The notes: a model not told the origin generated them from the letters alone. DNA of 64,000 nt from Paraburkholderia tuberum STM678 (GCF_902833905.1 NZ_CADFGP010000042.1:1-64000); one strand, 5' to 3'; counted from the first letter of the stretch, positions 34,375-43,695 are shown. Numbers and translations: made by a program.

Positions 34375-34484
34375 CATGTATCTTTAGCATGCGTTAGGGC
34401 GCCCGCGTTGCGGGCGCACCTCGTCTGTCGGACGCGGTCGCGAGAGCGGCCGTATGTTCGCTGGCCAGCCTTTTTACGAGCACA

Positions 34485-35042
34485 GTGGCGATGGGCAACA
34501 GGGTCATGGCGACGGCATTGCCGGAGGTGAAACTCATCGAGCCGGAAGTGTTCATCGACGAGTTCGGCTTCTGCTTCGAGAGTTTCAGCGCGGACGAGTT
34601 TTCGGACGACGTCGCGCAAGGTTTCAACTTCGTGCAGGACCGCCATCTGCGCGCCGTGCATGGCGTGCTGCGCGGCTTGCACTACCAGGTGCAGCGTCCC
34701 CAGGGGCGGCTGCTGCGCGTCGTGCGCGGCGAGATCTTCGACGTCTCGGTCGACGTGCGCCTGAACTCACCGAACTTCGGCAAATGGAGCGGCGAGTATC
34801 TGAGCGAAGCCAACCATCGGCAGATCTGGGTGCCGCCCGGTTTCGCGCACGGCTTCGTCGTGCTGTCCGATGTCGCCGAATGCATGTGGAAGACCACCGA
34901 GTACTGGTTCCCCGAACTCGAGCGCTGCCTGCTGTGGTCCGATCCCGACATCGGCATCCAGTGGCCGATCGACTTTCAGCCCATCCTCGGCAGCAAGGAT
35001 GCGGCGGGCCGTCGTCTGTACGAGGCTGAAAACATCTCGTGA
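34485..35042 (+). CDS. rfbC: dTDP-4-dehydrorhamnose 3,5-epimerase
   Basis: A 185-residue cupin enzyme of the RmlC family, which epimerises dTDP-4-keto-6-deoxyglucose at C3 and C5 for dTDP-L-rhamnose synthesis. Seen: ATALPEVKLIEPEVF at the N-terminus, VHGVLRGLHYQ with the catalytic histidine and sugar-binding arginine, WVPPGFAHGFVVLSD, and WKTTEYWFPELER. The usual ERGFF motif reads EFGFCF here. No rfbA, B or D genes are adjacent, so it is a stand-alone copy. The ATG at 34506 is an alternative start. Confidence 0.9.
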   Translation: MAMGNRVMATALPEVKLIEPEVFIDEFGFCFESFSADEFSDDVAQGFNFVQDRHLRAVHGVLRGLHYQVQRPQGRLLRVVRGEIFDVSVDVRLNSPNFGKWSGEYLSEANHRQIWVPPGFAHGFVVLSDVAECMWKTTEYWFPELERCLLWSDPDIGIQWPIDFQPILGSKDAAGRRLYEAENIS

Positions 35043-35602
35043 ACGACAGGGCCAACCCTACACGTCGGGCATCCAGTCAGTACGAGGTGCTCAACGCGAA
35101 GCGTCGCGCAAGCCATCCGCAATCCGTTCCGGTCCGCTATGGGTGTCGCGCGTTTGCGCCGCTCGGCGCGCAGGGGCTCAATTGCACGTGTCATGTCGCG
35201 GTGTATGAAGGACACATCGTCGGCACGATGACGCTTTATGCTTCGGATGGCGAAGCATCGTGCGAGCTATACCGGCACGGCGATGTCGCGAGCCTGCGTC
35301 AGTTCGCGGTCGATCCCGCATGGCAGGGGCGCGGCATCGGCACGTTACTGATCGCGTTCGCCGAACGTTGGGCCGCGAGGCGTGGCTATGCGCAACTCGC
35401 ACTCGATACGCCGCGACCGGCCACGCAGCAGATCGCGTTCCATGACGCCGCAGACGTATGCGGCCTGAGCAGAATTGAAGCGCCCGATGCTTCGGCAACT
35501 ATTGCAATATGCTGCGGCAAGTATTGCAACGGCGGAAGCGGCCGCGCAATCCTCAACGCGGTACCCACGCAGCGTGGCCAGTTCGCATCGGGCGAGGCGT
35601 GA
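35039..35602 (+). CDS. GNAT-family acetyltransferase, probably with altered C-terminus
   Basis: A 187-residue frame that starts with GTG overlapping the rfbC stop (GTGA). The GNAT acetyl-CoA signature is clear: LRQFAVDPAWQGRGIGTLLI (with Q/RxxGxG/A). The fold then runs to ARRGYAQLALDTPRPATQQIAF. Beyond that, where family members read AFYxRxGF and a final strand, this protein reads AFHDAADVCGLSRIEA and a Cys-rich tail that fits no GNAT. A frameshift or recombination near nt 35440 is likely, so activity is doubtful. Confidence 0.65.
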   Translation: MNDRANPTRRASSQYEVLNAKRRASHPQSVPVRYGCRAFAPLGAQGLNCTCHVAVYEGHIVGTMTLYASDGEASCELYRHGDVASLRQFAVDPAWQGRGIGTLLIAFAERWAARRGYAQLALDTPRPATQQIAFHDAADVCGLSRIEAPDASATIAICCGKYCNGGSGRAILNAVPTQRGQFASGEA

Positions 35603-35627
35603 ATTCACCGAACGCTGTATGCAGCCG

Positions 35628-35789
35628 TCAGCGTCGGATCACGCCCATCAGCAGGGTGACGAGGAAGATCACCAGGAAGATGAAGAACAACACCTTGGCG
35701 ATTTCGGTTGCGCCCGCGGCAATGCCTCCAAAGCCGAACACTGCGGCGATGATGGCGATGATGAAGAAAATCACAGCGTATCGAAGCAT
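35628..35789 (-). CDS. DUF1328 small membrane protein
   Basis: A 53-residue protein (MLRYAVIFFIIAIIAAVFG at the N-terminus, then GGIAAGATEIAKVLFFIFLV, ending MGVIRR) of the YtjA/DUF1328 family: two hydrophobic helices around a conserved GIA.GA..IAK linker. GGAGG lies just upstream of the ATG at 35789. The family is widespread, often stress-induced, and of unknown function. Confidence 0.9.
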   Translation of the reverse strand: MLRYAVIFFIIAIIAAVFGFGGIAAGATEIAKVLFFIFLVIFLVTLLMGVIRR

Positions 35790-35846
35790 GGTGCCTCCAC
35801 CGGTGGATTGTTGAAATGACGTTTGAACGGCGCCCCGTTGCGTACG

Positions 35847-35957
35847 TCACGCGGCTTCACGGGTGAGATGCCGGCGAGCGGATTTCAGCAATAGATGTGC
35901 CATCGCTTGATTGCCGCCGACGTTCCAGCGATTCACGATCAGATAGCCGACGAGCGC
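35847..35957 (-). pseudogene. Unidentified C-terminal gene fragment
   Basis: The minus strand reads ALVGYLIVNRWNVGGNQ, then AMAHLLLKSARRHLTREAA and a stop at 35847. It looks like the last residues of a real protein, but no start or upstream body exists: the frame degrades past about 35960, exactly where the opposite-strand fragment begins. The family is not recognised. Confidence 0.3.
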
Positions 35958-36231
35958 CGCCCGCCAAGCGCAGCGGTCCACCGCGCGCGGCGGCTGGCCC
36001 GTCGACGACATCGGCGGCCTCGCGCCGCGTCTGCCGGAGGTCGAGACGGGGCGCTATTTCGATGCCCAGGCGAAGGAGGCTTGCCAGCAGTCGCTGCTGA
36101 AGTGGCCGGTGCTCGCGCGGCTGATGAACCTCGTGCCGCGCGACGAAGCCGATGCGCCCGCCGCGCGAGGCGAGCCGCAAGAATCGGCGCTGAAATCAGG
36201 CCCGCGTCGAACGCTCAACGCAATTGCGTGA
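35947..36231 (+). pseudogene. 5'-truncated BcsR-like (cellulose biosynthesis small protein) remnant
   Basis: A start-less frame on the plus strand reads VDDIGGLAPRLPEVETGRYF, a gap, then LLKWPVLARLMNLVPRDEA and a stop at 36229-36231. The DDI...L...Y...A...WPxLA pattern resembles E. coli BcsR (YhjR), a short cellulose-synthesis regulator. No ATG precedes the conserved part, and no other bcs genes are nearby. The match is by pattern only. The tail overlaps the end of argO. Confidence 0.4.
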
Positions 36232-36844
36232 ACGCGAGCAGCAACACCATGCTGCCGATCGCGCCATCCAGCACGCGCCACGCGGTTGCGCGGCGAAACA
36301 GCGGCGCGAGCATGCGAGCGCCATAGCCGAGCGCGACGAACCACACAGCGCTGACCGTCATCGCGCCGAGCGCGAAGGCGACCCGCGCGCCTTCCGGTTC
36401 ACGCGCGCCGGCCGTGCCGATCAACAGAAACGTGTCCAGATAGACGTGCGGATTGAGCCACGTGAACGCAAGCGTCATCAGGATGATCGGCAGCGCGCGT
36501 TGCGCAGGCGGCGCCTGATCGCGGGACGCGCCGGCCGAGCCATCGAGCACCGCGTGTCCGGGCCGCACCGCGCGGCGCAGCGCGCCGATGCCGAACCAGG
36601 CGAGATACGCGAGCCCAACATAGAGCATCGCGTGCACGAGGCGCGGGAAACGCTCCATCAGCACCGCGGCGCCGCCGACGCCCGCGCCGATCAGAATGAA
36701 ATCGGACAACGTACACAACAGCACGATCTTGCCGACATGCGAGCGCATGATGCCCTGCCGCAGCACGAACGCGTTTTGCGCGCCGATCGTAACGATCAGC
36801 GACGCGCACAGCGCCGCGCCATGGGAAAAAGACAACCAGTTCAT
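36215..36844 (-). CDS. argO: LysE/ArgO-family amino acid exporter
   Basis: A 209-residue inner-membrane protein with six predicted helices. Seen: family N-terminus LIVTIGAQNAFVLRQGIMR, GAAVLMERFP, and the loop LAFTWLNPHVYLDTFLLIG, all typical of LysE/ArgO arginine-lysine exporters. The start at 36844 (MNWLSF) is preferred over the longer frame. It is divergent from an ArgP-like regulator, the classic argO-argP arrangement, which supports basic amino acid export. Confidence 0.92.
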   Translation of the reverse strand: MNWLSFSHGAALCASLIVTIGAQNAFVLRQGIMRSHVGKIVLLCTLSDFILIGAGVGGAAVLMERFPRLVHAMLYVGLAYLAWFGIGALRRAVRPGHAVLDGSAGASRDQAPPAQRALPIILMTLAFTWLNPHVYLDTFLLIGTAGAREPEGARVAFALGAMTVSAVWFVALGYGARMLAPLFRRATAWRVLDGAIGSMVLLLAFTQLR

Positions 36845-36961
36845 AAATGGTCCGGAAAAAGGAAAGCAGCGGGGATAGACGGGAAAATCCAACAGCGCTA
36901 GTCTGCGGGTTGGCATCTCATAAGAGAAGCTAATTTGCTTAATGCCGATTAAGGAATGCTA

Positions 36962-37855
36962 ATGCTCGACTACGCCTTGCTCGACGCGCTGGCCGCTGTG
37001 ATCCGCCACGGCTCGTTCGACCGTGCCGCGAGCGAGCTCAATATCACGCCGTCCGCGGTGTCGCAGCGGGTCAAGCTGCTCGAGGAGCGCGTCGGCAGCG
37101 TGCTCGTGAAGCGCGGGCAGCCGTGCGTCGCGACCACCTCGGGCGCGCTGCTATGCCGCCATACCGAACGCGTGCAACTGCTCGAAGCGGAGCTGAACGG
37201 CCGCATGCCGGCACTGCCCGGCGCGCTCGTCGAGCAGTGGCCGGCACTGCGCGTCGCGGTCAACGACGACAGCGTCGGCACCTGGTTCATCGACGCGGTC
37301 GCGCCGTTCTGCGTCGAACGCGAAATGCTGCTCGACCTTGTCATCGACGACCAGGACTACACCGCGCAGCGCATTCGCGACGGCAGCGTGCAGGGCGCGA
37401 TCACGACGCAGGCCGAACCGGTGCAGGGCTGTCGCTCGACGCGCCTCGGCCGCATGCGATACCTGGCGGTGTGCTCGCCGGCGTTTTTCGCGCGCTATTT
37501 CGCCGACGGCGTCACGCGCGACAGCCTGCGGCGCACGCCGTGCGTCGACTTCAATCCAAAGGATCAGCTGCAAAAGCGCTTCATGCGGCGCATTACGCGC
37601 GCGGAGCTCGATCCGCCGCTGCACTGGATTCCGCACGTCGCCGGTTTTTTGCGCGCGTGCGTGATGAGCCTCGGCTGGGGTATGTGCCCCGAGCGGATGA
37701 TCGCCGGGCATTTGCAGCGCGGCGAACTGGTCGAGATCGCGCCGGGCAAGCATATCGACGTCGATCTGTACTGGCAGAGCTGGCGTCTGTCGATCGGCTG
37801 GCTCGACGATTTCAGCGCGATGCTCAGAAAGCGGGCGGTAGAGTTTCTCGATTGA
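36962..37855 (+). CDS. argP: LysR-family ArgP-type regulator
   Basis: A 297-residue LysR protein starting MLDYALLDALAAVIRHGSFDRAASELNITPSAVSQRVKLLEER, very close to ArgP/LysG. ArgP activates argO in response to arginine and is kept inactive by lysine. The ATG at 36962 follows AAGGA with six bases spacing and is preferred over the ATG at 36956. The 117-base divergent spacer contains a GCTTAATGCCGATTAAGG near-palindrome that may be its site. Confidence 0.92.
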   Translation: MLDYALLDALAAVIRHGSFDRAASELNITPSAVSQRVKLLEERVGSVLVKRGQPCVATTSGALLCRHTERVQLLEAELNGRMPALPGALVEQWPALRVAVNDDSVGTWFIDAVAPFCVEREMLLDLVIDDQDYTAQRIRDGSVQGAITTQAEPVQGCRSTRLGRMRYLAVCSPAFFARYFADGVTRDSLRRTPCVDFNPKDQLQKRFMRRITRAELDPPLHWIPHVAGFLRACVMSLGWGMCPERMIAGHLQRGELVEIAPGKHIDVDLYWQSWRLSIGWLDDFSAMLRKRAVEFLD

Positions 37856-37891
37856 CCACGCGGCGGGCCGCATGAAAAACCGCGCCAGCCG

Positions 37892-38842
37892 TTACAGCAA
37901 CAGCTCGATCGAATGAAACAGGCGGCGCTGTGGCGCGTCCTGCGAGCGCGCGCCTTCGTCGATCGTCTCGCGCAGGCAGTCGAGAAAGCAGGCGGCCGCC
38001 GGGCTCGTGGGCGCGCCACGCCGCGACGTGATGCTGACGATGGTTTCGTCCAGCGTTTCACGCAGCGGCAGCGCCCACAGGTTTTCCTTCGCGCGTATCA
38101 CCTCGACGAGCGGCCACGGAAAGACGCTGACCATATCCGTGTGCGCGAGCAAGCCGAGCACGATCGCGAGCGAATGCGCGAGCACGATCGTGTGCGGCAC
38201 CGGCATGCCGCGCTTGACGAACAGATTGTTCGACATCGACTCGCGGCTCGCCGGGTCCCAGTTCAGTATCCATTCCGCGTCTTGAAGGTCGAGCAACGTG
38301 CGGCAACCGGCCTTCGGATGGTCGCGCCGCGCGACCACCGCCGCGTGCGTCGAAAAGAGCGGCGCGTTCTGAAACTCCGACTGCGGCGACGCGGGCGGCG
38401 GCCGGCCGATCGAAAAATCGAGGCTGCCGTCGCGCAGACGCGGCTGCACGACCGCGAGCAGGCCTTCGAAAAATTCCAGTTGCACCTCCGGCATCCGCTC
38501 GCGAAAGCGCCGCACGGCGGGCGGCAGAAAAGTCAGCGCGACCCACGGCGTGACGCCGATCGACAGCTTGCCGGCGGCAGCTCCGCGCAACGCCTCGATC
38601 TCGGCTTGCGCGCGCTGCAACTGGCCGAGCACGAGCCGCGCATGCACGACGAGCGCGCGCCCGAACTCGGTGAACGCGACACCGCTCGCGCTGCGCACGA
38701 CGAGCGGCGCGTGCAGATCGGCTTCGAGCTCGCGCATCGCCTTGGTCACGGCGGCCGGGGAAAGCCCCAGCGAGCGGGCGGCCGCCCGGATACTTCCGGT
38801 ATCGGCGATCGCCGCCAAGGTATTGAGCTGATGCAGTTTCAT
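37892..38842 (-). CDS. LysR-family regulator linked to M20 peptidase
   Basis: A 316-residue regulator with an N-terminal winged helix-turn-helix (MKLHQLNTLAAIADTGSIR, AAARSLGLSPAAVTKAMRE) and a LysR effector domain. The start at 38842 (MKLHQL) is the family-like N-terminus. It is divergent from the amidohydrolase gene, 169 bases apart, and probably controls the amidohydrolase-transporter pair. Confidence 0.9.
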   Translation of the reverse strand: MKLHQLNTLAAIADTGSIRAAARSLGLSPAAVTKAMRELEADLHAPLVVRSASGVAFTEFGRALVVHARLVLGQLQRAQAEIEALRGAAAGKLSIGVTPWVALTFLPPAVRRFRERMPEVQLEFFEGLLAVVQPRLRDGSLDFSIGRPPPASPQSEFQNAPLFSTHAAVVARRDHPKAGCRTLLDLQDAEWILNWDPASRESMSNNLFVKRGMPVPHTIVLAHSLAIVLGLLAHTDMVSVFPWPLVEVIRAKENLWALPLRETLDETIVSITSRRGAPTSPAAACFLDCLRETIDEGARSQDAPQRRLFHSIELLL

Positions 38843-39011
38843 TCGAATGAGAGGCGAGACGGGGGCAACCAAGGGTTGGCACCGCAACGATTCTACGCCT
38901 GCCGCCCGAATATCGGCGCCGCTATGCTGGGTTCACGCTGACAGGGGCGCAACCAGTTGCACGGGATCGGACTAAGCGCTGAAGCGCCAGGTCCGATCGA
39001 CAGGAGACGGC

Positions 39012-40184
39012 ATGAACACGATGGTCATTCCGGCGGGCATCGCCGAAGTCGAACAGGAAATGATCGCGCTGCGACGCAGCATCCACGCGCATCCGGAGCT
39101 CGCCTACGAGGAGTTCGCAACCGGCGATCTGGTCGCCGACCGCCTGCGGGAGTGGGGCTACAGCGTCCATCGCGGCTTGGGGCAGACCGGCGTGGTCGGG
39201 CAACTGAAGCTCGGCCACGGCACCCGCCGGCTCGGCCTGCGCGCTGACATGGACGCGCTGCCGATCCAAGAAACCACTGGCCTGCCGTACGCGAGCAAGC
39301 TGCCCGGCAAGATGCACGCATGCGGTCACGACGGCCATACGGCGATGCTGCTCGCCGCCGCCTGGCATCTGGCGCGCGAAAAAAGCTTCGACGGCACGCT
39401 GAATCTGATCTTCCAGCCGGCCGAGGAAGGGCTCGCCGGCGCGAAGAAAATGCTCGACGACGGCCTGTTCGAACAGTTTCCCTGCGACGCCGTGTTCGCG
39501 ATGCACAACATGCCGGGTTTTCCTACGGCCAAGCTGGGCTTCATGCCGGGGTCGTTCATGGCGTCGTCGGATACGGTGATCATCAAGGTGATCGGCCGCG
39601 GCGGCCATGGCGCGGTGCCGCACAAGGCGGTCGATCCGGTCGTCGTGTGCGCGCAGATCGTGCTCGCGCTGCAGTCGATCGTGTCGCGCAACATCGCGCC
39701 GCTCGATATGGCGATCATCACGGTCGGCGCGATTCACGCGGGCGAAGCGCCGAACGTGATCCCCGAAACCGCCGAGATGCGCCTGTCGGTGCGCGCGCTG
39801 CGGCCCGAGGTGCGTGACCATCTGCAGCAGCGCATCACCGAGGTCGCGACCGGGCAGGCGGCCGTGTTCGGCGCGCGTGCCGAGGTCGACTATCAGCGTC
39901 GCTACCCGGTGCTCGTCAACGATGCGGCCATGACCGCGCTCGCGCGCCAGGTCGCGCTCGACTGGCTGGGCGTCGACGGGCTGATTCACGACATGCAACC
40001 GCTGACCGGCAGCGAGGACTTCGCGTTCCTGCTCGAACGCTGCGCGGGCAGCTATCTGATCATCGGCAATGGCGACGGCGAGGGCGGCTGCATGGTCCAC
40101 AACCCCGGCTACGACTTCAACGACGCTTGCCTCGCGACCGGCGCGGCCTACTGGGTCAAGCTCGCGCAGACGTTCCTCGTTTGA
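39012..40184 (+). CDS. M20 family amidohydrolase (hippurate hydrolase-like)
   Basis: A 390-residue cytoplasmic zinc-dependent amidohydrolase. Metal and catalytic motifs: GLRADMDALPIQE, GKMHACGHDGHTAMLL, and FQPAEEG with the general-base Glu pair. A small lid/dimerisation domain follows (about 185-300). Enzymes of this type remove acyl groups from amino acids, for example hippurate, N-acetyl or indole conjugates. The ATG at 39012 follows AGGAGACGGC. It is followed 60 bases later by an MHS transporter that may import the substrate. Confidence 0.92.
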   Translation: MNTMVIPAGIAEVEQEMIALRRSIHAHPELAYEEFATGDLVADRLREWGYSVHRGLGQTGVVGQLKLGHGTRRLGLRADMDALPIQETTGLPYASKLPGKMHACGHDGHTAMLLAAAWHLAREKSFDGTLNLIFQPAEEGLAGAKKMLDDGLFEQFPCDAVFAMHNMPGFPTAKLGFMPGSFMASSDTVIIKVIGRGGHGAVPHKAVDPVVVCAQIVLALQSIVSRNIAPLDMAIITVGAIHAGEAPNVIPETAEMRLSVRALRPEVRDHLQQRITEVATGQAAVFGARAEVDYQRRYPVLVNDAAMTALARQVALDWLGVDGLIHDMQPLTGSEDFAFLLERCAGSYLIIGNGDGEGGCMVHNPGYDFNDACLATGAAYWVKLAQTFLV

Positions 40185-40244
40185 CGCGGCGGCGGCGCGC
40201 GAGCGCCTTGCCGTAGCAGCCACAAGATAATGACGGAGACACAG

Positions 40245-41651
40245 ATGGACTATTCAGCCACACCGCGGTCCGCGAGCGCCAATGGGCTCGATGCGCTCGA
40301 TGCGCAGCGCCTCGCCGATGAACCTAAAAAGCGCGTCGGCCACGCGAAGGCGATCGCCGCGATCACGCTCGGCAACGGCCTCGAGTTTTTCGATTTCACG
40401 ATCTACAGCTTCTTCGCGACGATTATCGGCAAGCTGTATTTCCCGGTCGAAGGTCAGCTCGTGCAGCTGATGCTCGCGGTCGGCACGTTCGGCGTCGGCT
40501 TCATCATGCGGCCGGTGGGCGGCATCGTGCTGGGGGGCTACGCGGACCGCGCCGGACGCAAGGCCGCGATGAGCCTGACGCTGTGGCTGATGACGCTCGG
40601 TTCCGCGATCATCGCGTTCGCGCCGACCTATGCGGCGATCGGCGTCGCGGCGCCGCTGCTCGTGATTCTCGCGCGGCTGATCCAGGGTTTCGCGCTGGGC
40701 GGCGAGGTGGGCGCATCGACGGCGCTGCTGCTCGAATACGGCAGCGATCGCACGCGCGGCTTCTACGGCAGCTGGCAGTTCGTGAGCCAGGGGATGAACA
40801 CGGTGGCGGGCTCGCTGCTCGGCGTTGCCCTGGCCGCGACGCTGTCGCCGGCCGCGCTCGAAAGCTGGGGCTGGCGCGTGCCGTTCGTGATCGGCATGGC
40901 GATGGGGCCGGTCGGCATCTATATCCGGCGGCATCTCGACGAGACGCTGCCGGGTGTTGAAGATGGCACGGCAGCGTCTGGCGGCGCTGTTGCGCAGGCT
41001 GCTTCGGATACCGCTGCGAAGCCCGCTGCGCAAGTTCCGTCGCTACCTGTGCGCGACCTGTTCCGCGACCACGCGCGCTCGATCACGACCGGCGTGCTGA
41101 CGACGATCGGCGGCACCGCGGCGAACTACATCGTGCTGTTCTACCTGTCGACGTACGCGATCCGCATCCTGCATCTGCCGATGGCGACCGCGCTGTGGGC
41201 CGCGTGGACCGGCGCGGTGGTCACGGTGATCTGCTCGCCGTTCGCGGGCGCGCTGTCGGATCGGGTCGGCCGCAAGCGCGTGCTGTGGGTATCGCGCGTG
41301 CTGCTGATTCTCGCCGTCTACCCGGCCTTCATGACGATCAACGCGTCGCCGACGGTGCCGGTGCTGCTTGCGGTGGTCGCGGGCCTCGCGCTGCTCGTCA
41401 CGTTCACCGCGGTGCCCAATATCGTGATGCTGCCCGAGCTGTTTCCGCGCGCGATCCGCGCGACCGGCATGTCGATCGTGTACTGCCTCGGCGTGTCGGT
41501 CTTCGGCGGCTTCGCGCAGTTTTTCGCGACCTGGCTGATCCAGATTTCGGGCAGCAATCTCGCGCCGGCGTGGTATCTGATCGGTTGCAGCGTCGTGTCG
41601 TTGCTGCCGTTGCCGTTCATGCGAGAGACCGCGGGTAGGGCGATCGATTGA
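40245..41651 (+). CDS. MHS-family (metabolite:H+ symporter) MFS transporter
   Basis: A 468-residue, 12-helix transporter. Seen: ITLGNGLEFFDFTIYSFFATI, typical of the citrate/metabolite-H+ symporter group, MFS motif GGYADRAGRKAAM, and GEVGASTALLLEYG. A short Ala-rich stretch (about residues 240-265) lies in the central loop. GGAGACACAG precedes the ATG at 40245. Together with the amidohydrolase it suggests import and hydrolysis of an N-acyl compound. Confidence 0.9.
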   Translation: MDYSATPRSASANGLDALDAQRLADEPKKRVGHAKAIAAITLGNGLEFFDFTIYSFFATIIGKLYFPVEGQLVQLMLAVGTFGVGFIMRPVGGIVLGGYADRAGRKAAMSLTLWLMTLGSAIIAFAPTYAAIGVAAPLLVILARLIQGFALGGEVGASTALLLEYGSDRTRGFYGSWQFVSQGMNTVAGSLLGVALAATLSPAALESWGWRVPFVIGMAMGPVGIYIRRHLDETLPGVEDGTAASGGAVAQAASDTAAKPAAQVPSLPVRDLFRDHARSITTGVLTTIGGTAANYIVLFYLSTYAIRILHLPMATALWAAWTGAVVTVICSPFAGALSDRVGRKRVLWVSRVLLILAVYPAFMTINASPTVPVLLAVVAGLALLVTFTAVPNIVMLPELFPRAIRATGMSIVYCLGVSVFGGFAQFFATWLIQISGSNLAPAWYLIGCSVVSLLPLPFMRETAGRAID

Positions 41652-41677
41652 CGTGATGGCGATCGGGGTCCGCTGAA

Positions 41678-41712
41678 AAAAGAGGCGCGATCTTTTCGAT
41701 CGCGCCTCTTTT
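41678..41712. terminator. Bidirectional terminator
   Basis: A 15-bp perfect inverted repeat (AAAAGAGGCGCGATC and its complement) around a TTTTC loop, with A-run before and T-run after. It lies between convergent genes and can end transcription of both. Confidence 0.9.
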
Positions 41713-41736
41713 GCCATTTGCCCTGCTTCACGCTGA

Positions 41737-42741
41737 CTATCGGATCTTGATGACAACCTTACCCTTGGTACGTCCGGTTTCGACGTAAGCCAAAGCCTCC
41801 TGGGTCGACTCGAACGGAAAGACCCGATCGATGACGGGTCGTATCGCTCGCGCGTCGATCAGTGCGGCAATCCGGCTGAGCTGTTCTCCGCTGGCCCGCA
41901 TAAAGAGAAATGTATAGCTGACGTCATGACGTTTCGCGGCCTTCCTGATGCGATAACTCAGAAAGCGCATCACCGTTTTCAGGAACCACGACGCACCGAT
42001 CTCTTTCGCAAATTCGGCATCAGGCGGACCGGCGATCCCGATGAGTTTGCCACCCGGCTTGAGCACACGCAGCGACTTCTCGAGCGCATTGCCGCCTTGC
42101 GTATCCAGTACCAGGTCGTAGTCCTTCAGGATGGCCGCAAAGTCGTCATTCCTGTAATCGATGACGATATCCGCGCCGAGTTGCTTCACCAGTTCGATAT
42201 TCCGCGCGCTCGCTGTTGTCGCGACGGTCGCGCCCACATGCTTCGCCAGTTGAATGGCGAAGCTGCCGACACCGCCCGAGCCGGCATGTATCAGCACTTT
42301 CTGCCCTTTCTTCAATTGCCCTTTTTCGATCAGCGCCTGCCAGGCGGTCAATCCAACCAGCGGGATTGAAGCCGCTTCCTCCATCGTGAGTGCTGTCGGC
42401 TTGAGGGCCACGCCATCCTCTTTGACCGAGATGAATTCCGCGAAAGTGCCGATGCGATCCTTGTGCGGGCGCGCGTAGACTTCGTCGCCGGGCTTGAATC
42501 GCCGCACGCGCGAGCCGACGCGCACGACAACCCCTGCCAGATCGTTGCCCAAAATCAGCGGCAAACGATAGGGCAAAATGAGCTTGAACTCTCCGTCTCT
42601 GATTTTGGCATCGAGCGGGTTCACGCCCGCGGCGTGGATCTGGATCAATACGTCGTCCTCGCGCGGCTCTGGAACCGGCATATCGCTGGATCGTAAGCCG
42701 TTCTTGCGTCCATATCGATCGACGACGAATGCTTGCATCAT
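41737..42741 (-). CDS. NADP-dependent medium-chain oxidoreductase (quinone reductase-like)
   Basis: A 334-residue zinc-independent MDR enzyme. Seen: GroES-like N-terminus (HAAGVNPLDAKIRDG, GNDLAGVV), cofactor motif HAGSGGVGSFAIQLAKHVGA, and no structural zinc cysteines. It resembles QOR/alkenal reductases. AAGGAACC precedes the ATG at 42741. It follows a TetR and an SDR on the same strand, and may be part of a stress-inducible reductive detoxification unit. Confidence 0.9.
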   Translation of the reverse strand: MMQAFVVDRYGRKNGLRSSDMPVPEPREDDVLIQIHAAGVNPLDAKIRDGEFKLILPYRLPLILGNDLAGVVVRVGSRVRRFKPGDEVYARPHKDRIGTFAEFISVKEDGVALKPTALTMEEAASIPLVGLTAWQALIEKGQLKKGQKVLIHAGSGGVGSFAIQLAKHVGATVATTASARNIELVKQLGADIVIDYRNDDFAAILKDYDLVLDTQGGNALEKSLRVLKPGGKLIGIAGPPDAEFAKEIGASWFLKTVMRFLSYRIRKAAKRHDVSYTFLFMRASGEQLSRIAALIDARAIRPVIDRVFPFESTQEALAYVETGRTKGKVVIKIR

Positions 42742-42833
42742 GGTTCCTTGTCAGTGGCTCGTTAAGTCTGGTTGTTTCGCTGGCAATAGCACGGATGCAG
42801 AGCCTTTGAACAGGGAGGAGACAGTCACGTCGT

Positions 42834-43643
42834 CTACGTTGCCAGCCGCAGATCTTTGCGGATACCGGCGTCCACCAGTCCAGCGGGCGCGAATCTGCGC
42901 AGCAATCGCAGACGGGCGGCGAGTCCGCCAGCGGTATAGCGGAGTTTCGGACGAGCCGCGACGGCGGCCTGCAGTACGGTTTCGGCCACGACCTCGGGAC
43001 CGTCGGCGCCCTCGACCACTTCCTTCACTCGCTTGTCCACGGCCGAGCGCACCTCGCGGTATTCGTCGAGAGGGGCGTCGGGCGCGATCAAGTTCGCGTC
43101 GAAAGGCGTCTTGATGTAGGCAGGTTCAATGACCGATACGCGGATGCCCAGCGTACGCAACTCATGGTCGAGCGACTCCGAATAACCTTCCACCGCGTGC
43201 TTGGTGGCGGAATACAGCGCCATATAGGGCATTGGCAGAAAACCGAGCACGGAACCGATGTTGATGATGCGGCCGCTGCGTTGTCGCCGCATATGAGGCA
43301 CGACAGCACGCGTCATGCGGATGATCCCGAAGAAGTTCGTATCGAAGATCGTGCGTGCCTGGTCGATCGAACTCTCTTCCGCGGCGGCAGGGGCGACGCC
43401 GAAACCGGCATTGTTCACCAGCAGGTCGATGCGGCCCTGCAGGCGCAGCACTTCGGCGACGGCGGCTGCAACGGATGCATCGCTGGTCACATCGAGCGGC
43501 AGCATGTCGAACGACTGTTGGCCGGCTCGTTGGCCGCGCCGACTGGTGCCGTAGACCTTGTATCCGGCCTTCGCAAGCCGCTTTGCCGTGGCTTCGCCGA
43601 TTCCCGACGAGGCGCCCGTCACGAGCGCTATTTTGGTTTGCAT
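42834..43643 (-). CDS. SDR family oxidoreductase
   Basis: A 269-residue short-chain dehydrogenase: TGASSGIGEATAKRLA cofactor motif, NNAGFGVA, catalytic YSATK with an upstream serine (NIGSVLGF), C-terminal region about 200-269 with charged helices. It belongs to the classical group similar to YbbO/Dhs-type enzymes. It is downstream of the TetR gene on the same strand, with a TetR-like operator in the spacer. Confidence 0.9.
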   Translation of the reverse strand: MQTKIALVTGASSGIGEATAKRLAKAGYKVYGTSRRGQRAGQQSFDMLPLDVTSDASVAAAVAEVLRLQGRIDLLVNNAGFGVAPAAAEESSIDQARTIFDTNFFGIIRMTRAVVPHMRRQRSGRIINIGSVLGFLPMPYMALYSATKHAVEGYSESLDHELRTLGIRVSVIEPAYIKTPFDANLIAPDAPLDEYREVRSAVDKRVKEVVEGADGPEVVAETVLQAAVAARPKLRYTAGGLAARLRLLRRFAPAGLVDAGIRKDLRLAT

Positions 43644-43695
43644 GATGTTCTTCCCAAGATGTCTTTGCGTGGTTGGTTGAGCATTCGTTTCACTA

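Noticed and set aside
34375..34484. Riboswitch-like structure before rfbC
   Set aside because: The spacer is only about 110 bases with no conserved riboswitch elements that I recognise.
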